This document shows positions 1-10,310 of a stretch of 64,000 bases of DNA, in pieces. Below the pieces are notes generated by a model. That model was not told the DNA's origin, did no database searches, and saw only the letters and a program-made list of their open reading frames with translations. Source of the stretch: Desulfobacteraceae bacterium (GTDB lineage Bacteria; Desulfobacterota; Desulfobacteria; Desulfobacterales; Desulfobacteraceae); contig JADGEQ010000012.1 of the NCBI GenBank assembly GCA_016744295.1, positions 62,001-126,000 on the forward strand, read 5' to 3'. Both the position numbers and the translations under genes were made by a program. The stretch's first letter is position 1, and each line of letters opens with the position of its first letter.

Positions 1-813
1 TATCCACGCGCCAAAGGTGTTCCATATCTCGGTTGACAGCAAGAAGCCTAATTGTTCAAAAAGCCAATTACAATTAATATGCGGATCTGTAATCTCCGCA
101 AGACGTATTGTCTGCACCTTAGAAAATGCTGATATTTTGTTCAGACCTGGTGTTATTTTATCAAGAATTTGCCTGTCAGACATTTGAAATACATCATCAA
201 TAAAGCAGACTGACAAAAAATCATTGCTCCCCTTATCGTTCTCTGCAAGCAAAACCTGCATCACCTTTTCTAAATTTTCTCCTGTTTGCGCAATGATCCC
301 GACCGTATCAAACGATGGGGCCAGGGCTAATACCCCGGCAACAGAAATAGCCCCATATGAAGGCCGATATCCCCAAACGCCACAATTACTGGCCGGAACT
401 CTAACGGAACCACCCGTATCTGTACCAATTGCAAAATCTACTAGTTCACTGGCTACTGCCGACGCTGAGCCGCTTGAAGATCCGCCCGGCACTCTATCGG
501 GTGCCTTTGGGTTCAAAGGTGTACCATAGAATGAATTAACGCCAATCAGGCTATAAGCCAATTCATCTGATTTTGTTTTTCCCTGGAAATTTGCGCCTGA
601 ATTCAGCAGCTGCTCTAAACAAATAGCATTTACAACTGGTTTGGAGTGAGTGTTGATCCACCCAGGGCTCCCATAACCCGTAATTTCATTGGCCACATCA
701 ATATTATCTTTTATTGCAAATGATAATCCGCTTAATTTGCCTGTACAGGAAGGAATGATTTTATTTTTATTGATAAATGGATCGGACATATTTGGGGTAT
801 CAAATTGATTCAT
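1..813 (-). CDS. Amidase signature-family hydrolase (N-terminal part, cut by window edge)
   Basis: Open from an ATG at 813 down to base 1 without a stop (271 codons seen). The amidase signature is clear: an early IKDN segment (the family's catalytic Lys region), then GGSSSGSASA followed by DFAIGTDTGGSVRVPAS, which supplies the cis-Ser and nucleophile Ser of the Ser-cisSer-Lys triad. The family hydrolyses amides of carboxylic acids (GatA, allophanate hydrolase, indoleacetamide hydrolase); the substrate cannot be told from this half. An in-frame TTG lies about 11 codons further upstream, but the ATG is preferred. The first 25 codons and the upstream DNA recur as a diverged copy at 10373-10535. 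Family assignment is sure; specificity is unknown. Confidence 0.88.
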   Translation of the reverse strand, partial: MNQFDTPNMSDPFINKNKIIPSCTGKLSGLSFAIKDNIDVANEITGYGSPGWINTHSKPVVNAICLEQLLNSGANFQGKTKSDELAYSLIGVNSFYGTPLNPKAPDRVPGGSSSGSASAVASELVDFAIGTDTGGSVRVPASNCGVWGYRPSYGAISVAGVLALAPSFDTVGIIAQTGENLEKVMQVLLAENDKGSNDFLSVCFIDDVFQMSDRQILDKITPGLNKISAFSKVQTIRLAEITDPHINCNWLFEQLGFLLSTEIWNTFGAWI

Positions 814-901
814 TTTTAATGAATTATCTGTAAATTTATTCAAAGTAAACCCTTTTATGAGAAATCAATCCTTATCAGATCTCACAACAGGATCTGATAA
901 G
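739..901. repeat. Copy 1 of a 163-bp duplicated segment (amidase promoter and start)
   Basis: This stretch carries the first 25 codons of the amidase gene and about 88 bp upstream. It aligns without net gaps to 10373-10535, with roughly one mismatch in ten to fifteen bases. Because this copy is joined to an intact reading frame, it is taken as the source and the other as the derived copy. Confidence 0.85.
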
Positions 902-902
902 G
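870..902. promoter_or_regulatory. 12-bp perfect inverted repeat upstream of the amidase gene
   Basis: CCTTATCAGATC at 870-881 and its exact reverse complement at 891-902 are separated by 9 bases. The dyad lies about 57-89 bp upstream of the amidase ATG, a reasonable place for an operator. It also sits exactly at the end of the segment duplicated at 10373-10535, where one arm has a mismatch. It could be a regulator site or the folded end of a small mobile sequence. Confidence 0.5.
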
Positions 903-1109
903 AATCTTTTACAACATTATCCAAAGGAAGAGATGAACCTCAAATCCAGCCAATAAGCCCACACTCCGTTGCCTGAGCCACCAAATCCAGAAATCAGAAA
1001 TCAAGAAAACACAGATTGAGTTTCGTGGGGCAGGAGGATACCAATACCGCCCATCACACAGACGGGGCTCCTAAATATAAAATTGGGCTTATTCCTTGAA
1101 TTTGCAGAA

Positions 1110-1145
1110 GGCCTCCCGGCTATTTAAACCGGAAGGCCGTCTGTT
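1110..1145. terminator. Hairpin after the chemoreceptor gene
   Basis: GGCCTCCCGG (1110-1119) pairs with CCGGAAGGCC (1129-1138) with one mismatch, around a 9-base loop. The T-run lies on the plus-strand side (GTTTTTA), so it would best stop plus-strand transcripts. It sits only 9 bases past the minus-strand MCP stop codon and may work in both directions. The rest of 814-1146 has no convincing gene. Confidence 0.5.
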
Positions 1146-1146
1146 T

Positions 1147-3150
1147 TTACTTCAGCTTAAACCTGCCGACCATTTCATTAAGATTTTCAGCCAGCTTAGA
1201 CAATTTCACTGCACTGGTATTCACCTGAAGGCTTCCTGTGTTCATCTCATCAGCCGCCTCACTCACCTTGTGAATATCCTCGGTAACCTCTCCGGCCACA
1301 GCAGATGTCTGGTTAACATTTTCATTAACTTCCTGAACCCCGGCAGCAGCCTGGCTGACGTTGCTGGAAATTTCCTTGGTGGTGGCCGATTGTTCTTCTA
1401 TGGCCGTTGCCACAGAAGTCACAATGGTATCGATCTCATTGATGATTTCAACGATGGATCCAATGGCAGATACAGACTCCTGGGTGCTTGTCTGTACGTC
1501 GCCAATCCTTGAGCCGATTTCCTGGGTAGCTTCTGCTGTCTGCTGGGCCAAGGCCTTGATTTCAGCGGCAACAACAGCAAACCCTTTGCCCGCCTCACCC
1601 GCTCTTGCAGCTTCTATGGTGGCGTTGAGTGCCAGCAGGTTTGTCTGTTCGGAAATATCTGATATGGTTTCCGTAACCTTGGAGATTTCCAAGGCCGCCT
1701 TGCCAAGTTCATCCACTTTTCTGGAAATATGTTCGGCTTTTTCAACTGCCGCAGAGGTGGTATGGCTTCCTTTTGCCGTATTGTTGGCAATTTCATTAAT
1801 GGTCACTGACATCTCTTCTGCCGCCGCAACAATCACCTGGAGACTGGCCGTGGTCTGTTCGGTGGCCGCAGCAACACTGTTCATGCTGGTCGCCATTTCT
1901 TCGGCTGCCGATGCCACATTATTTGCCTTTTGAGAAGATTGCTCAGCCCCTGACGACATCTGTTGTGAAATGCCTGAAAGCTCTGTGGAGGAAGATGTCA
2001 GGGTCTGGACCCCCCCTGTAATATCCGTGAATATACGGGTCAGATTTTGGGTCATCTCTCGCATATTGCCATAGACACCGGTGATCTTTTTATCATCTGA
2101 ATTAAACGCGACGGTAAGATCTCCCCGGGCAATACTGTCTGCGATCCTGGCAATTTCGGAAGGATCCTGCCCCAGCTGGGCCATGATACCCCGGACAAAC
2201 CAGCGGACAGCCAAAAGGGTAAGAACCAGAAAAATAACGCCGACCAGCAGGACCATATTTCGAATTTTGACAACCGGCGCCATACATTCAGTCTCATCCT
2301 GGCTCACACAAATGCTCCAGCCGGTTACGGGAACCGGGGCAAAACTCGCAATTTTATCAATCCCTTTAAACGTATACTGATCCACCCCGGATTTTTGAGC
2401 CAGCATGGCATCCACAATCGATTCCATACCATTGAGTTTTGTAGCGTCCATTTTCAGGATATAGTCTGGGTTTGGATGGGCCATGGCCAGCCCTTTTTTG
2501 TCTACCATAAAGGGGTAACCGGTTGTACCCAATTTTACCTGGATAATTTCCTTTGACAGAGAATCCAGTTTAACCGATATCCCGAACATCCCGATGAACT
2601 TACCGGAAACAGTTTTGAGGGGTACGGCCACCACAGTAATGGGGAGCCCTGTCGTCTTGGCTAACCCCGGAGAGCCAATGACAACGGTTCCGCTTTTTTG
2701 AACCAAAGAAAAATAATCCTTGTCTTTTGCAGACATTTTTTTTGTTCGATATCCGCCACCCTTGCTGTCGGATATGAAGGTTCCTTGGGCATCCGTGACA
2801 AAGAAAAGATTATAACCTTTTCCAACTTCATTAAAGGCATCTCCCAAAAAACGGTCCAGGGCCTTTAATTCAATCATGGCGTTATCCACCCCAACCTGTG
2901 CCACTTGAGCGGCGGCATCCTGTATTCGTGAATTAACCGCCAGCCCCTTTGCAAACTTGACTTCCTGGGTCATGACCATATCCACCATGGCGGATATATT
3001 ATTCGCAACCATCTGGACCTGTTCCTTTGCAAGCAAATTAAGTACCGTTGATGATTTGCTGATTGCAAAAAGCCCGACAACCATTAAGGGGACAATGGCA
3101 ACCAGAACGCCCCCGACGATGAGTTTGAATTTTAGTGATCTTTGTTTCAT
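1147..3150 (-). CDS. Methyl-accepting chemotaxis protein with a dCache sensor
   Basis: Inner-membrane chemoreceptor that signals to CheA/CheW. A transmembrane helix near residues 10-32 is followed by a periplasmic double-Cache region of about 260 residues, a second helix near 299-319, HAMP, and a cytoplasmic methyl-accepting coiled coil. The signalling tip is clear: [20 protein letters not shown] then FAVVAAEI. The ATG at 3150 ([10 protein letters not shown]) is preferred over 3159 because AAGG sits 9 bases before it. Ends FKLK; no C-terminal CheR-tethering pentapeptide is seen. The ligand is unknown; Cache sensors usually bind small organic or amino acids. It stands alone, 82 bp from the next gene upstream. 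Confidence 0.93.
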   Translation of the reverse strand: MKQRSLKFKLIVGGVLVAIVPLMVVGLFAISKSSTVLNLLAKEQVQMVANNISAMVDMVMTQEVKFAKGLAVNSRIQDAAAQVAQVGVDNAMIELKALDRFLGDAFNEVGKGYNLFFVTDAQGTFISDSKGGGYRTKKMSAKDKDYFSLVQKSGTVVIGSPGLAKTTGLPITVVAVPLKTVSGKFIGMFGISVKLDSLSKEIIQVKLGTTGYPFMVDKKGLAMAHPNPDYILKMDATKLNGMESIVDAMLAQKSGVDQYTFKGIDKIASFAPVPVTGWSICVSQDETECMAPVVKIRNMVLLVGVIFLVLTLLAVRWFVRGIMAQLGQDPSEIARIADSIARGDLTVAFNSDDKKITGVYGNMREMTQNLTRIFTDITGGVQTLTSSSTELSGISQQMSSGAEQSSQKANNVASAAEEMATSMNSVAAATEQTTASLQVIVAAAEEMSVTINEIANNTAKGSHTTSAAVEKAEHISRKVDELGKAALEISKVTETISDISEQTNLLALNATIEAARAGEAGKGFAVVAAEIKALAQQTAEATQEIGSRIGDVQTSTQESVSAIGSIVEIINEIDTIVTSVATAIEEQSATTKEISSNVSQAAAGVQEVNENVNQTSAVAGEVTEDIHKVSEAADEMNTGSLQVNTSAVKLSKLAENLNEMVGRFKLK

Positions 3151-3231
3151 TTTATCCATCCTTAATTTAAGATTATTTTTTTCACATATATTAAATTTGT
3201 CGTCTTGTTTTTTATTTATTTATGCCTGTAT

Positions 3232-6015
3232 TCACCCACCCAAAGCGGAATGGATTACTTGGGCAAGTTCACGGGCAATGACAGGTTTCATTACCGTGCT
3301 AAAAATACCCAAATTTTCAATCAAAGCGGCTGTTGCGCCTTCACTGAAACCTGTCATCAGGACAATGGGGATATCTTTTCTGATCTTCAGTATCTCTTTT
3401 GACAACGCAATACCGGTCATTTTAGGCATTGCGACATCTGTCAAAACAAGATCAAACCGATCCGGCGCTTTCTTAAAGAGATCAAGGGCTTCCAGGGAGC
3501 AAGTCACCCCGATGACATCGTATCCCATTGTCATCAGTATCAACCGTCCTGAAATAACGATATCTTCTTCATCATCAACCAAAAGGATTCTGCCGGTTCC
3601 TTTTATTAAAGAATTGTCCGAAGGGGACACCTCTGTTGCGCGACACCGGTGAACCGGAAAAAGCACCTGAAAGGCCGTGCCTTTGCCCGGCTCGCTGCAT
3701 ACACAGATAGCCCCGTCCATATCTTTGATAATACCGTGAACAAGAGAAAGCCCCATTCCAGTCCCCTCACCACACCCTTTTGTCGTAAAAAAGGGCTCAA
3801 AAATTCTTTCAACAATCTGTTCGGGAATGCCGCACCCGGAATCTGCAACCGTTAATTTTAAATACCGGCCTTGTTTGAGTCCTTTGGCAGGCAACCCTTC
3901 CCAGCCCTCTATTTCAACCTGTTTCAGACGAACTTCCAATAACCCGTTTTTCCCTCGCATGGAATGCGCGGCATTGGTGCACAAATTCATAATAATCTGG
4001 TGAATCTGAGAAGCATCTGCCATTACAGTGCAACCATCGGCATTGAAATCTTGTACAATTTCAATATTTCTGGGTATGGACGCCCGGAGAAACCCCAGAC
4101 ATTCTTTGAGTAGGGGAACAATAAATAGTGATTCCCTATGCACATCCTGCTGACGGCTGAATACCAGTATATGCCGGACCAAATCCCTGGCCCTGATGCC
4201 GGAAGCAAATATTTTATCCAGCTTTTCTTTCATTGCCGGATCATTGGTACACATCCTTTTTGCAAGTTCCGTGAACCCTAAAATTGAAGACAGGATATTG
4301 TTAAAATCATGGGCAATCCCACCGGCCAATGTGCCAATGGCTTCCATCTTCTGGGACTGCTGGAGTTTTCGTTCCATTTGTCTGCGCTCGGTTATGTCCC
4401 GGGTCACCCCAAGCATTCTGTCCGCTTTTCCGACTTCGTCCCGTAAAAAACAGGTGGTAATTTCTGTCCAGATCATGGACCCGTCTTTTCTTATCTGCTC
4501 TAACTGAGTGACCCTGGATCTTTTCGGGTCACTGCCAGGCTCATTCTCTTTTTTTAATTCTTCAGCAACCATCATGAAAACTTTTTTAAAAGATTCTTCG
4601 GTCATACCATCCTTGAATGGAAGATTCAGTATTTGCTCGGCTGTATATCCCGTAATTTTTTCAATGGAAGGACTGACATAGGTAAGACACATATCTGAAA
4701 GTTGCAGGGTCCAGATATTGTCACTGATATTTTCCGTCAACAACCGATACCGTTCTTCACTTTTTCGCAGGGCAACCTCCGATCGTTTGCGATGAATAAT
4801 TTTCCACATTCCATCCATTAGCAGGTTTAATTGCCGGACATCAGATTTGTTATAATTCTCTTTTTTATTGGCCACGCCCGCAACGGCAACAATCTTGCCA
4901 CCATCAAATACAGGAATATTCATATGCCGTATAATTTTTACATGATCCTTTGGGTATCCTTGCTTATGACCCGAATCCATATTCTTATAATCATTTATAA
5001 TGACAGCCCTTCTTTGCCTGACAGCCTCTTTCCATAATTTTGTCTGTTCCAGGTGATAAATTTTTTCTTTGTCAGGAATGTTAGACGCCATGAACGAACT
5101 GTTTGACCATGTGTGCAAGATCAACTCGGTCTCATCATCATTTAAGAAAACCAGGTACCCGATACTGCTCCGGGTCAGCTTGATCGCCTCCTCAAGGGAG
5201 AACGCCATAAGATCCTCCAATGAAGCCTCTGCCATCTGATTCAGTTCTCTAAGCTTTTTTAGACGTAACGAGTCCAGACGATGTGCTTTTTCTGCCTGGT
5301 GTCTTTTTTTTTCGATCTTCATGGCCTGCCAGATGATATAGACGGATAAAACCAAGACAATACTCAAGATGCCTGCAAAAATTTTAAATAACCCCTGGGT
5401 GATCACTTGTATCTTAGAATGCTTCACATCAACATATGTGCTGGTTCCGATAACCCATCCCCAGGGTTCAAATAATTTTACATAGGCAGTTTTTCGAACC
5501 TTTTTTTGGGGCTCCTCTTTTCCCTGGCACAGATAGTTAACATATCCGGAATTTTTCATTTGGGCGGCCTTGCCAAAGGCCACATAAATATATTTTCCCT
5601 TGCCATCCATACCATTTGTCTGATCCCTACCCTCAAGAGCAGCCAGGTATGGATGCAGGATCACCCTGGCTTTTGTGTCAATTATCCAAAAATAATCTTC
5701 GTTTTCAGGACCATAGCGAAGATTTCGAATTCTTTTTATCGCCCTGGTCTGGGCATTCTGGAGGGTCAGTTCACTGGATAATACCCGCTGGTTATATTCT
5801 GACAACAAACTCCAGATCAAACTGCAGCTGCTGTCATTGAGTTCACGGATCATTTCTTTTTTCTGATCTATCATGTTTTTTTTCAATGAAGGGACAAAAA
5901 TAAAAAATATACTCAACCCAAACAAAATAAAAGCAAGGCACAAAGGAAAAATGATCCTGAAGGACGCCGCCAAGGTAATTTTTTTAGCATATTCAGCAAA
6001 ATTTTTTCTTTTCAT
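3232..6015 (-). CDS. Membrane hybrid sensor kinase (Cache-GAF-PAS-HisKA-HATPase-REC)
   Basis: About 927 residues if started at the ATG at 6015, which has GGAG 8 bases upstream; an in-frame ATG at 6081 lacks this. Domain order: TM helix (~20-42), periplasmic Cache-type domain with DYFWIID and GWVIGTSTYVDV, second TM (~215-240), GAF-like region, PAS with PAC tail (ILGVTRDITER), HisKA with phospho-acceptor His in GGIAHDFNNILSS, HATPase_c with GCGIPEQIVERIFEPFFTT and GTGMGLSLVHGI, and a C-terminal receiver with phospho-acceptor Asp in VLTDVAMP and Lys in VMKPV. It is a self-contained phosphorelay front end; no partner output protein is adjacent on the same transcript. Signal and target are unknown. 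Confidence 0.92.
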   Translation of the reverse strand: MKRKNFAEYAKKITLAASFRIIFPLCLAFILFGLSIFFIFVPSLKKNMIDQKKEMIRELNDSSCSLIWSLLSEYNQRVLSSELTLQNAQTRAIKRIRNLRYGPENEDYFWIIDTKARVILHPYLAALEGRDQTNGMDGKGKYIYVAFGKAAQMKNSGYVNYLCQGKEEPQKKVRKTAYVKLFEPWGWVIGTSTYVDVKHSKIQVITQGLFKIFAGILSIVLVLSVYIIWQAMKIEKKRHQAEKAHRLDSLRLKKLRELNQMAEASLEDLMAFSLEEAIKLTRSSIGYLVFLNDDETELILHTWSNSSFMASNIPDKEKIYHLEQTKLWKEAVRQRRAVIINDYKNMDSGHKQGYPKDHVKIIRHMNIPVFDGGKIVAVAGVANKKENYNKSDVRQLNLLMDGMWKIIHRKRSEVALRKSEERYRLLTENISDNIWTLQLSDMCLTYVSPSIEKITGYTAEQILNLPFKDGMTEESFKKVFMMVAEELKKENEPGSDPKRSRVTQLEQIRKDGSMIWTEITTCFLRDEVGKADRMLGVTRDITERRQMERKLQQSQKMEAIGTLAGGIAHDFNNILSSILGFTELAKRMCTNDPAMKEKLDKIFASGIRARDLVRHILVFSRQQDVHRESLFIVPLLKECLGFLRASIPRNIEIVQDFNADGCTVMADASQIHQIIMNLCTNAAHSMRGKNGLLEVRLKQVEIEGWEGLPAKGLKQGRYLKLTVADSGCGIPEQIVERIFEPFFTTKGCGEGTGMGLSLVHGIIKDMDGAICVCSEPGKGTAFQVLFPVHRCRATEVSPSDNSLIKGTGRILLVDDEEDIVISGRLILMTMGYDVIGVTCSLEALDLFKKAPDRFDLVLTDVAMPKMTGIALSKEILKIRKDIPIVLMTGFSEGATAALIENLGIFSTVMKPVIARELAQVIHSALGG

Positions 6016-6325
6016 TACAGCTTCTCCAGGCACCCAAAAATTGATCAGTAAATGCTTCGGTGCATTGATTGCCAATAACATGCCAATCTTGATCTTAAAT
6101 GATAACTACTTAATATTTTGGGATAGAATGCGTATTTTGTTGAAAAGAGAAAACCATGAAAGGGTGTTTTATTTTGTAACACAACCTTTGGTTTCAAGTA
6201 CAAACCCCATTGGCAGCAGGGAGGTTGAAATGGCTATTACAAAACAATACTGAGTTACAAAACAGCACACCCTTTGGTTTTTTGAATACTGCCGATTCAA
6301 AGGGATTTTGCTCAAACCATAGAAA
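6016..6325. other. Intergenic region upstream of the Cache hybrid kinase
   Basis: About 310 bp between two minus-strand genes. No protein-coding signal was found. It is AT-rich, should hold the promoter of the hybrid kinase, and borders the terminator of the NtrC-type gene; no consensus promoter was convincing. Confidence 0.4.
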
Positions 6326-6364
6326 TAAAAAAAAATTATCCGGAACTGGCTTTCAGTAACCGGC
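6326..6364 (-). terminator. Rho-independent terminator of the kinase/NtrC operon
   Basis: On the minus strand CCGG-TT-ACTG, a 5-base loop, then CAGT-T-CCGG, followed after the TAA by a run of about eight T. The stem overlaps the last codons of the regulator gene. Confidence 0.6.
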
Positions 6365-7754
6365 CTAACCGTTGTCTTGAGATTCCCAAAAACCTGGCCG
6401 CCATGGTCTGGTTATTATTGGATCGTTTCATGGCTTCCCCAACAAGAAGACAGGTTGCATTTTTCAACGTCGGGATGGGTTCGAAACCGGAAAACCAGAT
6501 ATGGTTTTTCCCAGGATATTGTTTAGGTGATATCCTCTCAATGGGAGATCTTTTCTTAAGATGGGCCTCAAATCGATCCATGGACAGGATCTTTGAATTA
6601 TGGCCGGCCACGGCCTCATAAATCATGGACTTGAGTTCTCTGATATTGCCCGGGAAATGATAATTGGATAACAGGGTGATAAGTTCCAGGGGAGGTGCGG
6701 GTCTTTTCTTTTCAAGATCCCGGGCCGCCACCTCCAGAAACGACCTCATCAGCAATGGCAGATCATCCAGCCTTTCACGAAGGGGGGGGACATGAAGGTG
6801 ATGGAAGCATATCCTGTAATAAAGGTCCTTGCGAAATTTGCCTGATTCTTGTAATTTTGAAAGATCTCGATTCGTGGCAACAATGATTTTAACATCGGCC
6901 ATCTTGGGCAAATCAGCTCCAAGGGGAAGATATTCCCGCTCCTGTAAAAGACGTAACAGCTTGACCTGGGAGCCAGGGCTCAAATCACCGATCTCGTCCA
7001 GAAAAAGGGAGCCGCCAAACGCGCTTTCAACCAATCCTTTTCGGACTTTATCCGCGCCGGTATAGGCACCAGTGACATGTCCGAACAATGTATCTGAAAA
7101 ACTATTGTCATCAATTCCGGCAGCATTTACCGTGACAAGAGGCCCTTTGCGATGACTTAGGCGATGAAGGGCTCTGGCCATGAGATCCTTGCCGACCCCG
7201 GTCTCTCCCGTAATCAATGCGGGTTGGGAACTTTGGGCGATGGACTCGGCATATTGAAACAGGCCAATCATGGAACGGTTTTGGGTGTTAAATTCGAAGA
7301 ATGCTTCGGGATTCTTCAACTCTCCGGAAAGAATATGCTCTTTAAGCAATTGATTTTCATTTTGCAGCCTGCGAATCTCAATGGCGCGCTTTACGCCTGA
7401 TATCAATCGATTTTTTTCAACCGGTTTAACCATATAATCAAAGGTGCCTTTTTTCATGCACCGGACAGCCATTTCCACTTCAGAACTTCCGGTAATTATA
7501 ATGACCGGTATATCAGGAAAATAATCGGCCATCATTGACAAAAGTTCCTCCCCAAAAATTTGGGGCATGATCAAATCCAGGAGAATTACTTCAATTTTAT
7601 TTTCTGACAAAATCGGCATCACCTTCCCGGCCTCCTGGCACAACAAAAGGTTGTTTATACCGGCGGACTCTAATGCCATTTGAAATCCTTTGAGAATATG
7701 GGGTTCGTCATCCACCAGCAAAATTGGATTGGGTGGAAAAAGAGACGGCTTCAT
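6336..7754 (-). CDS. Sigma-54-dependent response regulator, NtrC family
   Basis: 472 residues: receiver domain (about 10-125, phospho-Asp in VILLDLIMPQ), AAA+ sigma-54 activator domain (Walker A GETGVGKD, Walker B SLFLDEIGDL) and a Fis-type helix-turn-helix at the C-terminus (NQTMAARFLGISRQRLGRLL). The sigma-54-contacting loop reads GAYTGA instead of the common GAFTGA, a known conservative variant. Its ATG overlaps the stop of the upstream kinase gene as ATGA, so the two are translationally coupled and surely form a two-component pair. Regulated genes would carry -24/-12 promoters; the only good one seen here is before the PEP-CTERM gene at 42.0 kb, and a link is speculative. Confidence 0.94.
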   Translation of the reverse strand: MKPSLFPPNPILLVDDEPHILKGFQMALESAGINNLLLCQEAGKVMPILSENKIEVILLDLIMPQIFGEELLSMMADYFPDIPVIIITGSSEVEMAVRCMKKGTFDYMVKPVEKNRLISGVKRAIEIRRLQNENQLLKEHILSGELKNPEAFFEFNTQNRSMIGLFQYAESIAQSSQPALITGETGVGKDLMARALHRLSHRKGPLVTVNAAGIDDNSFSDTLFGHVTGAYTGADKVRKGLVESAFGGSLFLDEIGDLSPGSQVKLLRLLQEREYLPLGADLPKMADVKIIVATNRDLSKLQESGKFRKDLYYRICFHHLHVPPLRERLDDLPLLMRSFLEVAARDLEKKRPAPPLELITLLSNYHFPGNIRELKSMIYEAVAGHNSKILSMDRFEAHLKKRSPIERISPKQYPGKNHIWFSGFEPIPTLKNATCLLVGEAMKRSNNNQTMAARFLGISRQRLGRLLKASSG

Positions 7755-10090
7755 TGTTCAACCTCCAGCGTTTTATCTTTAAATGATAATATTTTGGGTA
7801 TAACGATCCTGAAAATAGACCCCAGGGCAACTTCACTGACCACTTCTATTTTTCCGCCATGGGCCTTTACAATATTTAAGGAAACCGCCAGGCCGAGACC
7901 GGTCCCTCCCTCACTTCTCTTTGTGGTGAAAAATGGATCCATGATACGGTCCAGCAACTTTTCGGAAATCCCCACGCCCTCATCCCGGACTTCCACCACC
8001 ATACTCTGTATTTTTTTATCAAATGAAGCACTTATAAAAACGCCTTTATCCTTATGGGCAAGTGACTGACATGCATTTTCGATAAGGTTGATCATCACTT
8101 GTTCCAGCTTTTGCACATTTCCCTTAAGCATCGGCAGGGAATTTGTGTATTCAACTTTAAAATTTTGTGTTTTCTCTTTAATCAGATTTTCGGTCAGCTG
8201 GATGGATTTTTTAATAATCTGGTTGATATTTAAAGGCTGGTCCATATCGCTGTCATCCTGCCGTGCAAAATCTTTCAGATTCTGAACAATCCGCTGGATA
8301 CGTGTTGCACCAGTTTCCACTCCGGCGAACAAAAAAGAAATCTCGTTTCGCATCCGGCTATATGGCAGGCCGGCAAGGTTGAAATCACCATTTTCCTCAT
8401 AATATTTTTCAATAACCGGCTCAATACCCTTCCAGGCGTCCCGCAAAATCGGGGTATTTACCATGATGAAATTGTTGGGGTTATTAATTTCATGGGCAAC
8501 CCCGGAAACCAGGACACCCAGAGAAATCATCTTATCCGCCTGGACAAGCTCTTTTTCTATTTGCCTTGTTTTTGTGATATCACTTATCCTGATAATCGCT
8601 GCCCATACTTGATGACCTTTTTTTAGAACCGGGTAGACAGAAATCTGTTCAACTTCTTCAGGATCCATGAGGCCTTTTCGCTCAAAGTTCTCTTCCCGGC
8701 CGGTATTCATTGCCATGGACACCCGGCACCCCTCACACGGGCTCAGGCGCACCTTAAATACTTCGTGGCATTTTTTGCCCAGACAGGTCTCTTTATGATT
8801 TTTAAAATAGGTTTTAGCGGCCTTGTTCATCATAACCAGTTTCATTTTTCCATCCACCATTATCAACGGGTCTGAAATTCCGTCCACAATTGTTAAAAGA
8901 ATTTGGCTGTTTTCCTTGAGCTGTTCCTCAGCCCTTTTCTGGGAAGAGATATTGTTATACATGCAACGGGCGCCGACTGGATTGCCCCATAAATCATATT
9001 CAGGCGCTCCCTTCATCAATGCGGTGACAATATCCCCGTCCCGGCTGACAAGTTCCCTCTCTGCCATGGTAAACGTGTTTTCCGCGATACGCTTAAAATT
9101 TTGCTCCATCATCTTTTTTTTTTGTGAATCCCGGGTGTAAAACTCAGACATGGATTTTCCGATCACATCTTCTCGATCGTACCCCAGGGTGACCAAAAAC
9201 TTATGATTGCAGTCCGTAATAATGGGAAGCCCTTGGTGATGTTCAATCACCACATACATCATGGGTGCCCCCTCAAACAAATCCCGGTATCGGATTTCAC
9301 TTCTTTTAAGGGATTCTTGGGTTTTCTTTTTTTCGGTAATATCCCGGATAAAACAGATAAAAACACCCTTTTTTATATCTGAATTCTGAATATTTATCTC
9401 TACATCGACCAGGGTTCCATCCTTACATCTGTGTCTTGTTTCAAGATGGCAGTTCCCTTTTTTAACGGCGGTTCCGCACTGCCGGAATATTTCCTCCGAT
9501 GTGCCCAGGGTATCAATATCTGAAAAATTAAACTGCAGCAATTCTTCCCGTGTATACCCCAGCATTTTGCAATAGGAATCATTGACGTCAAGCAGTTGCC
9601 CCTGCTGATCGACAAGGCAGAACCCTTCAATAGCCGTCTGAATAATTGTCTGGTATTGTTTTTTAGCCTGAACCTGTTCGGTGATGTCCTGAATCAAAAT
9701 CGCAACCAGATCAATCTCTTCTTTGCTGTGAACAGGATAATATTGGATATTCAAAAATTTTTTTTTTGAACCCGGCAGTTCAAACCATGTTGAATAATTG
9801 ACAACTTCACCATTCAGCGCCCGATCAAAATTGGGTTTGACAATTTCTTGAAACATTCTAGCGCCAATTTTTTCAATTACGAGTTTCCCAACAATTTGAT
9901 CTTCCCTCTTATTCAATGCCTCAAAATATCCTTTGCTGGCCGCTTCAAAACAATATTCCCTGTTGCCAACTGCAAATCTGGCATTTGGCATATTATCCAT
10001 ACCAAATTTAAACAACCTCAAATAGGCATTTTCTTTTTCCAGTTCCTTAATTCTTAGTTTCAATAATTCATAATCTGATGCTTCGGCCAT
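7751..10090 (-). CDS. Soluble multi-PAS sensor histidine kinase
   Basis: 779 residues, no membrane helix, so it reads an intracellular cue. About four PAS/PAC modules (roughly 25-130, 135-255, 265-385, 395-510), then HisKA with the acceptor His in VSGVAHEINNPNNF and HATPase_c (NLIENACQSL, RDEGVGISEKLLDRI, GGTGLGLAVSLNIV). The last PAS holds a cysteine cluster, KKCHEV followed by PCEGC, suggestive of a redox or metal site but also seen in other PAS kinases of anaerobes. Partner is the NtrC-type regulator whose ATG overlaps its stop. The N-terminus has a short coiled coil (LLKLRIKELEKENAYLRL). Confidence 0.92.
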   Translation of the reverse strand: MAEASDYELLKLRIKELEKENAYLRLFKFGMDNMPNARFAVGNREYCFEAASKGYFEALNKREDQIVGKLVIEKIGARMFQEIVKPNFDRALNGEVVNYSTWFELPGSKKKFLNIQYYPVHSKEEIDLVAILIQDITEQVQAKKQYQTIIQTAIEGFCLVDQQGQLLDVNDSYCKMLGYTREELLQFNFSDIDTLGTSEEIFRQCGTAVKKGNCHLETRHRCKDGTLVDVEINIQNSDIKKGVFICFIRDITEKKKTQESLKRSEIRYRDLFEGAPMMYVVIEHHQGLPIITDCNHKFLVTLGYDREDVIGKSMSEFYTRDSQKKKMMEQNFKRIAENTFTMAERELVSRDGDIVTALMKGAPEYDLWGNPVGARCMYNNISSQKRAEEQLKENSQILLTIVDGISDPLIMVDGKMKLVMMNKAAKTYFKNHKETCLGKKCHEVFKVRLSPCEGCRVSMAMNTGREENFERKGLMDPEEVEQISVYPVLKKGHQVWAAIIRISDITKTRQIEKELVQADKMISLGVLVSGVAHEINNPNNFIMVNTPILRDAWKGIEPVIEKYYEENGDFNLAGLPYSRMRNEISFLFAGVETGATRIQRIVQNLKDFARQDDSDMDQPLNINQIIKKSIQLTENLIKEKTQNFKVEYTNSLPMLKGNVQKLEQVMINLIENACQSLAHKDKGVFISASFDKKIQSMVVEVRDEGVGISEKLLDRIMDPFFTTKRSEGGTGLGLAVSLNIVKAHGGKIEVVSEVALGSIFRIVIPKILSFKDKTLEVEQ

Positions 10091-10310
10091 TATTTATAAA
10101 TCCCTGTTTGCGATATCAAAAATCATCGACCCTACCATATCCCGGCAACAAAAATAAAGAGAACCCGTATTTTGATTATATGTTTATGGTGTTTACGCTG
10201 TTGACAGGGATTAATCTTCCCTCGCATTACCAGATGCTTGGAAGCAAGGGTCTGATAATGCTATGAAAAAATATTGACTTATTGTAAAGGCTTTATTTCA
10301 GAATGGGTGG

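Noticed and set aside
1361..1933. Long plus-strand open frame opposite the MCP gene
   Set aside because: Antisense shadow of the signalling domain; no ribosome site and low-complexity Ser/Ala/Val composition.
6336..10090. PAS kinase/NtrC pair considered as PrsK/PrsR of the PEP-CTERM system
   Set aside because: PrsK is a membrane GAF kinase; this kinase is soluble with several PAS domains and is 32 kb from the PEP-CTERM gene.
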